Translations under genes and position numbers: made by a program
Notes under the pieces: model-generated
Database searches by the model: none
What the model was told of the DNA's origin: nothing
Seen by the model: only the letters and a program-made list of their open reading frames with translations
In this document: positions 44,568 to 53,719 of the stretch, piece by piece
How the letters are laid out: each line of letters opens with the position of its first letter
How positions within the stretch are numbered: the first letter of the stretch is position 1
NCBI RefSeq assembly: GCF_003063545.1
Contig: NZ_NESD01000002.1
Coordinates: 186,001 to 250,000 of the forward strand
Origin: Limnohabitans sp. Jir61
GTDB taxonomy: Bacteria; Pseudomonadota; Gammaproteobacteria; Burkholderiales; Burkholderiaceae_C
Direction of reading: 5' to 3'
DNA length: 64,000 nt

Positions 44568-45242
44568 ATGATCAAGCTCATTGTTGGCCTGGGCAACCCC
44601 GGCACTGAATACGAAGCCACACGGCACAACGCTGGTTTTTGGTGGGTCGACATGGCCGCACGCGACCTGAAAGTGTCGCTACAACCCGACCGCACCTATC
44701 ACGGCTTGGTGGCTCGCACATCGGTCAAAGGCGAGAACGTGTGGCTCTTGGAGCCACAAACTTTCATGAACCTCTCGGGTAAGTCGGTGGGTGCACTGGC
44801 GCGGTTCTTCAAGATACAGCCACAGGAAATTTTGGTGGTCCACGACGAGTTGGACATCACGCCTGGCGAAGCCAAACTCAAACTCGGCGGCAGCCATGCT
44901 GGCCACAATGGCCTGCGCGACATCCATGCACAGCTCGGCACAGACCAATACTGGCGACTGCGCATTGGCATTGGCCACCCCGGTGTGAAATCAGAGGTTG
45001 CGAATTGGGTGCTGAAAAAACCAGCCCCCGACCAACGCACCGCCATTGAAGACTGCATCACACGCACCAGCTTGGCCTTGCCGCATTTGCTTGCGGGCGA
45101 CATCGTGAAAGCCACGCAAATGATTCACACCGCCAAGCCGCCCCGGCCCAAACCACCTCGGCCGGCCACGCTGCCTGGCACTGAGAAGACAGGGGCTGCG
45201 AATGTTGAGACGACACACACCAAAGGGGCTGAGCCCAAGTAA
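44568..45242 (+). CDS. pth: Peptidyl-tRNA hydrolase
   Basis: 224 residues from ATG 44568. Releases peptides from dropped-off peptidyl-t[27 protein letters not shown] with the catalytic His, [46 protein letters not shown] Pro-rich tail ([11 protein letters not shown]) extends beyond the usual 190-200 residues. Confidence 0.95.
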   Translation: MIKLIVGLGNPGTEYEATRHNAGFWWVDMAARDLKVSLQPDRTYHGLVARTSVKGENVWLLEPQTFMNLSGKSVGALARFFKIQPQEILVVHDELDITPGEAKLKLGGSHAGHNGLRDIHAQLGTDQYWRLRIGIGHPGVKSEVANWVLKKPAPDQRTAIEDCITRTSLALPHLLAGDIVKATQMIHTAKPPRPKPPRPATLPGTEKTGAANVETTHTKGAEPK

Positions 45243-45735
45243 TTTTTTGTGGGCATGGCTGCGACGCGGCACAGGTCTTAGCCATGCGCAGCGCTTAACT
45301 GTCTACATCAGCTTTATTTTTTACGCTATTGCGCCGACACAAGCAGACACGATTTACCGCTGCGGCGAGGCGTACAGCACATCGAACCAATGTGGCAACA
45401 CAACCGCCACAGAAGTCAAACCAACTTCGGCACTGCACACCACTGGGCAGGACAAAAACAACATGGCAAACAGTGACTTGCGCGAGGCGCAATCTCTAGA
45501 AAAGCAACGGCTGCAAGCCGAGCGTCAAGCAGCACAATCCACCCCCATCAGGCTCAGCGCGCCCCCTCCACCCCTTGCCAGCACCAAAAGCAATGAACCA
45601 CTCACCAATGGCAAGAAACACCACGGCAAACAGATCCGAAAGCCAAACAGCCCCTACTTCACAGCCGTAAATCCGAAGGCTGAGCCCAAAAAGAAAAGCA
45701 CCGCCAAAGCGGTGCCTGCTACCTCTAACCCCTAA
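45202..45735 (+). CDS. Putative exported DUF4124-like protein
   Basis: Up to 177 residues; the start at 45202 overlaps pth and may be too early. A hydrophobic segment [15 protein letters not shown] acts as signal, followed by [16 protein letters not shown], similar to DUF4124 (YxC ... GxxxYS...C). The rest is low-complexity, Pro/Lys/Ala-rich. Probably periplasmic; function unknown. Confidence 0.6.
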   Translation: MLRRHTPKGLSPSNFLWAWLRRGTGLSHAQRLTVYISFIFYAIAPTQADTIYRCGEAYSTSNQCGNTTATEVKPTSALHTTGQDKNNMANSDLREAQSLEKQRLQAERQAAQSTPIRLSAPPPPLASTKSNEPLTNGKKHHGKQIRKPNSPYFTAVNPKAEPKKKSTAKAVPATSNP

Positions 45736-45765
45736 AGCACAACGCGCTTCAAGGCCAACTTTGAA

Positions 45766-46038
<273 letters not shown>

Positions 46039-46093
46039 CTAAACAAAGAAGCAATTATCCCCGCTCACCTGCGGTTACCCAAGGGCGCGGTGC

Positions 46094-46816
46094 TTAGGCC
46101 ACACCGTTGACATGTGTTTGTGCAGCGAGTTGCTCACGCACTTCAAGCAAACGCTGTTGGCTGTACACAGGTTGATCAGGTAAATCGGCCAAGTGCGCGG
46201 CATCGGCCCAGAGCTGAATGTGCAGCCCACCATCGCGCCAAGCCACTTGATTGAGCCCTGCATTAGGAATGTCACACACACGCGGGCCGCTGAGCGACAA
46301 AGCCTGCGCATGACGCCACACCATATCCAGCACGCCGCCATGCGTGACCACCACTACATGCTCGCCCGCGTATTGCTGGGCTAGGTCTTGCAATGTGGCA
46401 ATCACACGGTCATGAAAAGCGCGCGTGGTTTCAGCGCCCTCCACGGCCTCGTCGGCATCAAAGGCCAACCAACGTTGCCAGGCCTCAGGGTGTTGCGCTT
46501 GAATGTCGGGACTGCGCATACCTTCAAACACACCGTAGCACTGCTCGCGCAAACCTGCATTCAAGATACAGGTGTGGCCCAGCACCTCGGCCACGGGCTG
46601 GGCAGTTTGTTGGGCACGCAGCAAATCACTGCTGATGAGTCGGGTAGGCACACGGCCCTGCGCTTGCCATTCGGCCAAGGCTTGCACCATGCGTGTTTTC
46701 AAACGCTGGGCTTGTTCTAAGCCCATCTCGTTGAGCGGCACATCGAGTTGTCCCTGAAACCGAAGCTCGCGGTTCCAAGCGGTTTCGCCGTGGCGGATGA
46801 GAAGAAAGTCCGTCAC
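46094..46816 (-). CDS. Histidine phosphatase family protein (phosphoglycerate mutase-like)
   Basis: 240 residues from GTG 46816, which overlaps the coaD stop by 4 bp (GTGA). LLIRHGETAWNRELRFQGQLDVPLNE holds the catalytic His; ISSDLLRAQQTAQPVAE; VVVVTHGGVLDMVW. Close to cofactor-dependent PGM/GpmB-like or CobC-like phosphatases; substrate not certain. Confidence 0.85.
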   Translation of the reverse strand: MTDFLLIRHGETAWNRELRFQGQLDVPLNEMGLEQAQRLKTRMVQALAEWQAQGRVPTRLISSDLLRAQQTAQPVAEVLGHTCILNAGLREQCYGVFEGMRSPDIQAQHPEAWQRWLAFDADEAVEGAETTRAFHDRVIATLQDLAQQYAGEHVVVVTHGGVLDMVWRHAQALSLSGPRVCDIPNAGLNQVAWRDGGLHIQLWADAAHLADLPDQPVYSQQRLLEVREQLAAQTHVNGVA

Positions 46817-47310
46817 TTCACCGCACGCTTGGCCAACAAGCGCTGGTAAACACATGCCGACACCAAGTTCTGCCCATCGTCGCCAGCACCCAGTAAAGAG
46901 ATTTCGCGCACAAAGGTGCTAGAGATGAATTGGTATTTGGCGCTGGGCGTCAGAAACACCGTTTCCACCTCAGGCATCAGTTCGCGGTTCATGCCTGCGA
47001 GTTGAAACTCGTAGTCAAAGTCGGTCACCGTGCGCACACCGCGCACCATCACGGTGGCGTTGTGGCTTCGTACAAAGTCGCGCGCCAAGCCGGTGAAGGG
47101 CACTACTTCGACTTGGGGGTGTGCGGCCAACGCTTCACGCGCCATGTCCATGCGCTCCTCCAAGGTGAACAAGGTTTTCTTGTGGTGGGCGGTGGCCACT
47201 GCCAAGATGACTTTGTCAAACATGGCCGCCGCGCGCAACACGATGTCTTCATGGCCCAAGCTGATGGGGTCAAAGGTGCCGGGGTAAATGGCAACGACTT
47301 GCTTAGACAT
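46813..47310 (-). CDS. coaD: Phosphopantetheine adenylyltransferase
   Basis: 165 residues from ATG 47310 (AGGAG 6 bp upstream). Penultimate step of coenzyme A synthesis. AIYPGTFDPISLGHEDIVLRAA with the HxGH motif, VVPFTGLARDFVRSHNATVMVRGVRTVTDFDYE, and ISSTFVREISLLG. Overlaps the phosphatase gene by 4 bp. Confidence 0.95.
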   Translation of the reverse strand: MSKQVVAIYPGTFDPISLGHEDIVLRAAAMFDKVILAVATAHHKKTLFTLEERMDMAREALAAHPQVEVVPFTGLARDFVRSHNATVMVRGVRTVTDFDYEFQLAGMNRELMPEVETVFLTPSAKYQFISSTFVREISLLGAGDDGQNLVSACVYQRLLAKRAVK

Positions 47311-47345
47311 GGGCACTCCTACGTGTTTCTAAATATCAAAACTGA

Positions 47346-47969
47346 TTATGCAATTCGGCGCAGCAAATGCGCATGCACCGCGCCAGCCTTGAGATGACGG
47401 TGCAAGCTCAGACCCATGGGCGTCAGCTGCTCGTCCGTCCACGCCACAGGCGCTTCAAGGTACACATAGCCATCAGCCTTCACCGCCTTGCCTGCGGCTT
47501 GCAACGCGGGCTCAAACAAATTGCCATCAAACGGTGGGTCAATGAAAATCAAGTCCACGCTTGATTCGCTGAGCTGCTTCAAGCACGCCACACCATCGGT
47601 GCGCAACACATGCACGTTGGTGGCCTTGAGGCGGTTGACTTGCGTGCTGAGTTGCGCCACCAAAGCGGGGTCAAGTTCGCACACCTGCACATGGGCTGCG
47701 CCACGAGATGCGGCTTCAAAGCCCAAAGCACCTGTGCCCGCAAACGGGTCCACACAACGCCAACCCAAGAGTGATTGGCCCAACCAGTTGAACAAGGTTT
47801 CGCGCACGCGGTCTGGCGTGGGGCGAAGGCCGGGCTTCAAGGCCACGGGCAATTTGGTGCGGCGCCATTCGCCGCCGATGATGCGCACCTCGCCTGCACC
47901 TTTGTGCCGCTTCTCGGCGACAGGTTTGACGGGTGGAGTGTTGAAAGATTTTGGTGTGCGGGTTTTCAT
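47346..47969 (-). CDS. rsmD: 16S rRNA (guanine(966)-N(2))-methyltransferase RsmD
   Basis: 207 residues from ATG 47969. VRIIGGEWRRTKLPV and PTPDRVRETLFNWLG are family signatures; SAM motif CVDPFAGTGALGFEAASRGA; catalytic DLIFIDPPFD. Standard rsmD-coaD order, divergent from ftsY. Confidence 0.93.
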   Translation of the reverse strand: MKTRTPKSFNTPPVKPVAEKRHKGAGEVRIIGGEWRRTKLPVALKPGLRPTPDRVRETLFNWLGQSLLGWRCVDPFAGTGALGFEAASRGAAHVQVCELDPALVAQLSTQVNRLKATNVHVLRTDGVACLKQLSESSVDLIFIDPPFDGNLFEPALQAAGKAVKADGYVYLEAPVAWTDEQLTPMGLSLHRHLKAGAVHAHLLRRIA

Positions 47970-47999
47970 AGAATGGACTGATTCTAGAAACACCCACAC

Positions 48000-49049
48000 A
48001 TGTTTAGCTTCTTCAAGAAAAAAATCGCTGACCAACCTGCGCCCGAGACAGCAGGCAGCACCACCACAGCTGAGAGCGCTGCATCCACCGAAGCCCCCCC
48101 ACAGCAGATGCCCGCCGAGCGCCCCCGCGCCAGCTGGCTTGCCCGCTTAGGCACTGGCCTGCGCCGCACTGGCCAAAGCATCAGCACGGTGTTCACGGGC
48201 ACGCAGATTGATGACGAGCTCTATGAAGAACTTGAAACAGCCCTGCTCATGGCCGATGCTGGCGTGCAAGCCACCGAATATTTGCTGAAAGACTTGAAGC
48301 AGCGCGTCAAAGACACCGCCACCACCGAGCCCTTCGCCGTGAAGGCCTTGCTGGCTGCCTCGATTGCACAGCTGCTCAAGCCCCTAGAGATGCCACTCGC
48401 CATCGGCGCACACAAGCCCACCATCATCATGGTGGCCGGCGTGAACGGTGCAGGCAAAACCACCTCCATTGGCAAGCTCACCCGCCACTTGAGCGACAGC
48501 GGTGCCTCCGTTTTGTTAGCGGCAGCCGACACCTTCCGCGCTGCTGCCCGTGAGCAGCTGGCCGTTTGGGCGACGCGCAACACGGTGGAAATCGTCAGTC
48601 AAGAAGGCGGCGACCCCGCCTCTGTGAGCTTTGATGCCGTCACCGCAGGCCGCGCACGCGGCAAAGACGTGGTGTTGGTCGACACCGCAGGCCGCCTACC
48701 CACGCAGCTGCACCTGATGGAAGAGTTGAAAAAGATCAAACGTGTGGTGCAAAAAGCCGAACCGACAGGCCCGCATGAAGTATTGCTAGTGATTGACGGC
48801 AACACCGGCCAAAACGCGCTCGCCCAAGTGAAGGCGTTTGATGAAACGCTGGGTTTAACGGGCCTGATCGTTACCAAGCTCGACGGCACAGCCAAGGGCG
48901 GCGTGTTGGCTGCTATTGCGCTGTGGGGCCAAGGCCGCGCGGCTGAGGGCGGATCGGTCGTGCCTGTGTACTTCATTGGCGTGGGCGAAGCCGTGGAAGA
49001 CCTCGAAACCTTCAACGCCCAAGAGTTTGCTGACGCCCTCTTGGGCTAA
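48000..49049 (+). CDS. ftsY: Signal recognition particle receptor FtsY
   Basis: 349 residues. Acidic/Ala-rich A region, N domain, then the G domain: GVNGAGKTTSIGKL (G1), DTFRAAAREQL, VVLVDTAGRLP (G3) and VTKLDGTAKGG (G4). Docks SRP-ribosome complexes to the inner membrane. Confidence 0.96.
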   Translation: MFSFFKKKIADQPAPETAGSTTTAESAASTEAPPQQMPAERPRASWLARLGTGLRRTGQSISTVFTGTQIDDELYEELETALLMADAGVQATEYLLKDLKQRVKDTATTEPFAVKALLAASIAQLLKPLEMPLAIGAHKPTIIMVAGVNGAGKTTSIGKLTRHLSDSGASVLLAAADTFRAAAREQLAVWATRNTVEIVSQEGGDPASVSFDAVTAGRARGKDVVLVDTAGRLPTQLHLMEELKKIKRVVQKAEPTGPHEVLLVIDGNTGQNALAQVKAFDETLGLTGLIVTKLDGTAKGGVLAAIALWGQGRAAEGGSVVPVYFIGVGEAVEDLETFNAQEFADALLG

Positions 49050-49052
49050 GGC

Positions 49053-49280
49053 TTAATCGCGCTTGAGCACACCTTTCAAGCTCTCGCGCCAGCGACCGCA
49101 GCTCTCATGGGCCTCCACCACGGGATAGCTATCCATGCGGCCTTGCTTGCGCGTGAGCGGCGGCTGAATGTAATAGCCCAAGCCGCAACGCAGATGGGTT
49201 TCAGATGAGTCGGAATTGAGCACATGCGCGCAGCTCTTGCAGCACTGCACGGCAATTCGCTCCAAGGTCATGGGGGGCAT
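49053..49280 (-). CDS. Small Cys-rich conserved hypothetical protein
   Basis: 75 residues with Cys at VQCCKSCAH, RCGLGYY and HESCGRW, suggesting metal binding. No named family is recognised. It converges with ftsY (3 bp apart) and diverges from rpoH. Confidence 0.65.
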   Translation of the reverse strand: MPPMTLERIAVQCCKSCAHVLNSDSSETHLRCGLGYYIQPPLTRKQGRMDSYPVVEAHESCGRWRESLKGVLKRD

Positions 49281-49381
49281 AACGGGCTCCTTAAATACTG
49301 TGATTAAATTCAGTATATGTTAAAAAACACAGTATTTCTAGAGCGCCTTTACCAAGGGTTAACCCATAAACTCAGCAGGGT

Positions 49382-49408
49382 TTAGCACTCTTGGTGCAGG
49401 AGTGCTAA
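49382..49408. promoter_or_regulatory. CIRCE element (HrcA operator) upstream of rpoH
   Basis: TTAGCACTC, nine bases, GAGTGCTAA: an exact match to the CIRCE consensus, ending 33 bp before the rpoH start. HrcA, encoded at 33230-34237, is the known ligand of CIRCE, so rpoH should be repressed by HrcA under normal conditions. Confidence 0.95.
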
Positions 49409-49441
49409 TATACGTTTTAGTTATCCGAAAGGACTAATTCA

Positions 49442-50365
49442 ATGACTGCAATCACCCAACAGCCACACGCTATCACCAATCCTTGGGGCTTGGTACCGTC
49501 GCTGGGCAACCTTGATGCCTACATCACCGCTGCCAACCGCTTGCCCATGCTCACGCTTGAGCAAGAGCAGGAGTTTGCCCGTCAACTCAAAGACAACAAC
49601 GACCTCGAAGCCGCTGGAAAGCTGGTGCTCTCGCACCTGCGTTTGGTGATCTCGGTGTCACGCCAATACTTGGGCTACGGCCTGCCCCATGCAGACCTGA
49701 TTCAAGAAGGCAACATCGGCTTGATGAAAGCCGTCAAACGCTTCGACCCCGATCAAGGCGTGCGTTTGGTGAGCTACGCCATGCACTGGATCAAGGCCGA
49801 AATTCACGAATACATCCTGAAAAACTGGCGCATGGTCAAGGTGGCCACCACCAAAGCCCAGCGCAAATTGTTTTTCAATCTGCGTTCTATGAAGCAGGGC
49901 TTCAAGTCTGACGCGCTCGACAACACGCATCGCAACACCCTCAACCCACACGAGGTGAATGCGGTGGCAACCAAGCTCAACGTCAAGCCCGAAGAAGTGC
50001 TGGAGATGGAAATGCGCATGTCCGGCGGCGATGTGCTGCTAGACCCAACGCCCAACGAAGACAGCGACGAAGCCTTTGGCCCCATCGCCTACTTGACCGA
50101 CACCAACCACGAGCCCACCGCCATGATGGCTGCGCACCAGCGCGATGTGTTGGCCTCTGACGGCATTGCCGCTGCGCTGAACGTGCTCGACGAGCGCAGT
50201 CGCCGCATCGTGGAAGAGCGTTGGCTCAAAGTACAAGACAACGGCTCGGGCGGCATGACGCTGCACGACTTGGCAGCCGAATACGGCGTCAGCGCTGAAC
50301 GCATTCGCCAAATCGAAGTGGCTGCCATGAAGAAGATGAAAGCTGCTCTGGCTGAATATGCTTAA
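49442..50365 (+). CDS. rpoH: RNA polymerase heat-shock sigma factor RpoH (sigma-32)
   Basis: 307 residues. Region 2 with HLRLVISVSRQYLGYGLPHADLIQEGNIGLMKAVKRFDPDQGVRLVSYAMHWIKAEIHEYI, the RpoH box QRKLFFNLR, and region 4 with LHDLAAEYGVSAERIRQIEVAAMKKMK. Directs transcription of chaperone and protease genes. A CIRCE element precedes it and GAAAGGA is its ribosome site. Confidence 0.96.
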   Translation: MTAITQQPHAITNPWGLVPSLGNLDAYITAANRLPMLTLEQEQEFARQLKDNNDLEAAGKLVLSHLRLVISVSRQYLGYGLPHADLIQEGNIGLMKAVKRFDPDQGVRLVSYAMHWIKAEIHEYILKNWRMVKVATTKAQRKLFFNLRSMKQGFKSDALDNTHRNTLNPHEVNAVATKLNVKPEEVLEMEMRMSGGDVLLDPTPNEDSDEAFGPIAYLTDTNHEPTAMMAAHQRDVLASDGIAAALNVLDERSRRIVEERWLKVQDNGSGGMTLHDLAAEYGVSAERIRQIEVAAMKKMKAALAEYA

Positions 50366-50400
50366 AGCACCAAGGCCGCGATAGGCCAGACAACAAAATA

Positions 50401-50436
50401 AAAAGGGCCGCCATGTTTTACATGGTGGCCCTTTTT
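50401..50436 (+). terminator. Terminator after rpoH
   Basis: GGGCCGCCATG, loop TTTTA, CATGGTGGCCC, then T6, preceded by an A-run, so it may also serve the convergent acyl-CoA dehydrogenase gene. Confidence 0.88.
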
Positions 50437-50466
50437 TCAATCGTCATCGCATGATGACACCCAGTG

Positions 50467-51648
50467 TTAATTACTGAACGCAGCAATCCCTGTGATGGCA
50501 CGCCCCAAGATCAGCGCATGCACATCATGTGTGCCCTCGTAGGTGTTGACCACCTCCAAGTTCACCAAGTGGCGCGCCACACCAAACTCATCGCTGATAC
50601 CATTGCCGCCCATCATGTCACGGGCCATGCGCGCAATGTCCAGCGCCTTGCCGCAGCTGTTGCGCTTAAGGATGGAAGTGATGTCCACCGAAGCAGTGCC
50701 TTCGTCTTTCATACGGCCCAAACGCAAACAGCCCTGCAAGCCCAATGAAATCTCCGTCATCATGTCGGCCAGCTTCTTTTGAATCAGTTGGTTGGCTGCG
50801 AGTGGGCGACCAAATTGCTGACGGTCCATCACGTATTGACGTGAACGGTGGAAGCAGTCCTCAGCCGCACCCAGTGCGCCCCAAGCAATGCCATAGCGCG
50901 CACTGTTCAAACACGTGAACGGACCTTTGAGTCCGCGCACATCAGGGAAGGCGTTTTCTTCTGGCACAAACACCTCGTCCATCACGATTTCGCCGGTGAT
51001 GGATGCACGCAAACCCACTTTGCCGTGAATGGCGGGAGCACTCAAACCCTTCCAGCCTTTTTCCAAAATGAAGCCGCGAATCGCGCCTGAATCATCTTTG
51101 GCCCAAACCACAAACACATCGGCAATGGGGCTGTTGGTGATCCACATCTTGGCGCCTGACAGCGAATAACCACCCGCTACTTTCTTGGCTCGCGTGATCA
51201 TGCTGCCGGGGTCTGAGCCGTAGTTGGGCTCTGTCAAACCAAAGCAACCAATCCACTCGCCAGTGGCGAGCTTAGGCAAGTACTTTTGCTTTTGCGCTTC
51301 AGAGCCAAACTCGTTGATCGGCACCATCACCAAAGACGATTGCACGCTCATCATTGAGCGATAGCCCGAGTCCACACGCTCCACCTCGCGCGCCACAAGG
51401 CCATAGCACACGTAGTTCAAGCCTGCACCGCCATAAGCCTCAGGAATCGTGGCACCCAAGAGGCCGAGTTCTCCCATTTCTCTAAAAATGGTGGCGTCCA
51501 TTTTTTCGTGACGAAAAGCTTCAAGCACGCGAGGTGCTAAGCGCTCTTGGCAATATGTTGCAGCGGCCTCTTTGACTTGACGCTCATCGGCGGTCAATTG
51601 CGCATCGAGTTGAAACGGATCAGCCCAAGAAAAATTGGTAGAACTCAT
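50467..51648 (-). CDS. gcdH: Glutaryl-CoA dehydrogenase
   Basis: 393 residues. FAD-dependent oxidation and decarboxylation of glutaryl-CoA to crotonyl-Co[16 protein letters not shown] and [18 protein letters not shown] are acyl-CoA dehydrogenase signatures; the C-terminal [21 protein letters not shown] carries the catalytic Glu in the GcdH context. It is next to a pimeloyl-CoA-type beta-oxidation operon whose end product would be glutaryl-CoA. Confidence 0.88.
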   Translation of the reverse strand: MSSTNFSWADPFQLDAQLTADERQVKEAAATYCQERLAPRVLEAFRHEKMDATIFREMGELGLLGATIPEAYGGAGLNYVCYGLVAREVERVDSGYRSMMSVQSSLVMVPINEFGSEAQKQKYLPKLATGEWIGCFGLTEPNYGSDPGSMITRAKKVAGGYSLSGAKMWITNSPIADVFVVWAKDDSGAIRGFILEKGWKGLSAPAIHGKVGLRASITGEIVMDEVFVPEENAFPDVRGLKGPFTCLNSARYGIAWGALGAAEDCFHRSRQYVMDRQQFGRPLAANQLIQKKLADMMTEISLGLQGCLRLGRMKDEGTASVDITSILKRNSCGKALDIARMARDMMGGNGISDEFGVARHLVNLEVVNTYEGTHDVHALILGRAITGIAAFSN

Positions 51649-51686
51649 CGGATGACTTTCTTGCTAAAAAATTGGAAATTAAAGAA

Positions 51687-52703
51687 TCAATCCAGCTTTG
51701 CGCCAGACAACTTCACCACACGCTCCCACACAGGAGATTCGGTTTTATAAACAACAGAGAACTGCTCAGGCGTATTGCCCACAGGCATGAACCCCATCTT
51801 ATTAATTCGATCTTGTGTTTCTGGCAACGCCACAATGGCGCGTACCTCAGCTGACACGCGTTGTAAAACATCATTTGGGGTCTTGGCAGGGGCCGCCATC
51901 GCGATCCAACCCGTCACTCGAAAGATGTCGTCCTTGAGTCCTTGCTCACGCATGGTGGGCACGTTGGGCAACACGCTCATACGCTGCTCACCTGTCACCG
52001 CGATGGAACGCAACCTGCCACCATCGATGTACGGCTTTGCAGTTTGCGCACTGGCAAAGGCGAAATCAATTTGTCCGCCCACTAAGTCTTGCAACATGGG
52101 GGCCTCGCCTTTGTAGGCGGCGTGCGTCATGTCTGCATTCAAATTTTGGCTGAGGTAAGCACCTGCCAAATGGGCATATGAGCCCATGCCCCAAGAACCA
52201 TAAGAGAGTTTCTTTGGGTTCTTCAGAATATGCGCCTTCAAGTCGTTGGCATTATTGATGGGTGAATTGGGGTTGACCAATAGCGTGACAGGGGCCAAAG
52301 CCAGTTGCGATACCAACGCAAAGTCACGGCTGGGGTTGTAGGGCAATTTCTCGTACAAAAACTGATTGATGAGTATCGTGGTGCCCAGTGAAATCAAGAA
52401 GGTGTAGCCATCAGGCGCAGATTTAGCCGCGGTATCTGTGCCCGTGACACCGCCAGCTCCAGCTCGGTTGTCGATCAAGACAGGCTGCCCTAAACGATCC
52501 GAAAGTTTTTCAGCCAGAGTACGCGCAATGATGTCTGTAGCGCCGCCGGGTGCATACGGAACGATCAACTTAATTGGCCTTGATGGGTAGGTCTGTGCGT
52601 GCGCATAAAAGTTCACACAAGTTGCCATCAATGCCATAGCAGCATTGACCATTAATTGACGACGTGATTTATTCTTTAACAAGGTTGTCTCCTGTTTTGT
52701 CAA
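51687..52703 (-). CDS. Bug-family tripartite tricarboxylate transporter substrate-binding protein
   Basis: 338 residues. Signal peptide (residues about 12-36, ...FYAHAQ), then the Bug signature YPSRPIKLIVPYAPGGATDIIARTLAEKLSDRLGQPVLIDNRAGAGGVTGTDTAAKSAPDGYT. Periplasmic binding of organic acids. No membrane TctA/TctB genes lie nearby, so it may pair with a distant transporter. Overlaps its paralogue upstream by 4 bp. Confidence 0.88.
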   Translation of the reverse strand: MTKQETTLLKNKSRRQLMVNAAMALMATCVNFYAHAQTYPSRPIKLIVPYAPGGATDIIARTLAEKLSDRLGQPVLIDNRAGAGGVTGTDTAAKSAPDGYTFLISLGTTILINQFLYEKLPYNPSRDFALVSQLALAPVTLLVNPNSPINNANDLKAHILKNPKKLSYGSWGMGSYAHLAGAYLSQNLNADMTHAAYKGEAPMLQDLVGGQIDFAFASAQTAKPYIDGGRLRSIAVTGEQRMSVLPNVPTMREQGLKDDIFRVTGWIAMAAPAKTPNDVLQRVSAEVRAIVALPETQDRINKMGFMPVGNTPEQFSVVYKTESPVWERVVKLSGAKLD

Positions 52704-53710
52704 TCGTTAGAAACGCTTCGATCTCTAATCACCCGCCCCCACTTGGCGTAGTCATTCTGAACACGTTGTCCCATTTGAATGGGTCCTTCAAAGTTGGCAA
52801 TGCAACCTGCTTCGCGCAATCGTTCTTGCACTTCCTTCTCAGACAAGATGGCTTGTATTTCAATGGCTAATTTATCCACGACAGCTTTGGGGGTGCCTTT
52901 GACGACAAGCAAACCGCCCCAAGACACCGCGTCATAGCCTTTGATGCCTTGCTCAGAAATCGTCTTCACATCGGGCACCACACTCACCCGTTGGGGTGAG
53001 CCAATGGCAATCGCTCGTAACTTGCCCGACTTGATGTGTGGCAACGCAGCCACCAAATCTGAATACATCACGGGCACCACGCCACCGATCGTGTCGGTGA
53101 TGGCGGGTACGCCGCCTTTGTAGGGCACGTGCTGCATTTCAAAACCAGCCAGCTGTTGCAACAACTCCATGCTGAGGTGGCCAAAACTGCCCACGCCTGA
53201 GCTTGTGTAGTTCATGGGCTTGGGTTGCGCTTTGGCGTGCGCGATGAGCTTGGACAAGTCGGTCACATCAGGCAGCAGTGTGGGGTTGACCACAATGACG
53301 ATGGGCAAGTCATACACGGTGGCCACAGGCATGAAATCTTTGGTGGTGTCGTAGCCTGCCGATTTGTTGAAGTGAGGCGCCAGCATGGTGGGCGTGGCCA
53401 ACATCATCAAGGTGTTGCCGTCAGGTGTGCTTTTGGCCACTTGTGCGGCGGCAATGGCGCCTGAAGCGCCTGCGCGGTTTTCAACCACCACGGTTTGTTT
53501 GAGACGTTCAGCCAAGCGTTGTCCGACGATGCGCGAGGCTGTATCTGTCGGGCCGCCTGCTGGAAATGGCACGATCAGTTTGATGGCTTTGTCAGTTGCA
53601 CTCCCCTGCTGCGCCTGCACACCAATGGCATGCCCACCGAACAGAGCCCCCATCAAGACCCAGCGCAACATGCAACGCATTGTGTGTTTAGAAAGCATAG
53701 GCATCTCCAA
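52700..53710 (-). CDS. Bug-family substrate-binding protein (second copy)
   Basis: 336 residues, signal peptide ending VQA, then IKLIVPFPAGGPTDTASRIVGQRLAERLKQTVVVENRAGASGAIAAAQVAKSTPDGNT. Clear paralogue of the next gene but divergent enough to bind another ligand. It lies between the CoA-transferase gene and that paralogue, in one transcript by spacing. Confidence 0.88.
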   Translation of the reverse strand: MEMPMLSKHTMRCMLRWVLMGALFGGHAIGVQAQQGSATDKAIKLIVPFPAGGPTDTASRIVGQRLAERLKQTVVVENRAGASGAIAAAQVAKSTPDGNTLMMLATPTMLAPHFNKSAGYDTTKDFMPVATVYDLPIVIVVNPTLLPDVTDLSKLIAHAKAQPKPMNYTSSGVGSFGHLSMELLQQLAGFEMQHVPYKGGVPAITDTIGGVVPVMYSDLVAALPHIKSGKLRAIAIGSPQRVSVVPDVKTISEQGIKGYDAVSWGGLLVVKGTPKAVVDKLAIEIQAILSEKEVQERLREAGCIANFEGPIQMGQRVQNDYAKWGRVIRDRSVSND

Positions 53711-53719
53711 AAAGTAGGG

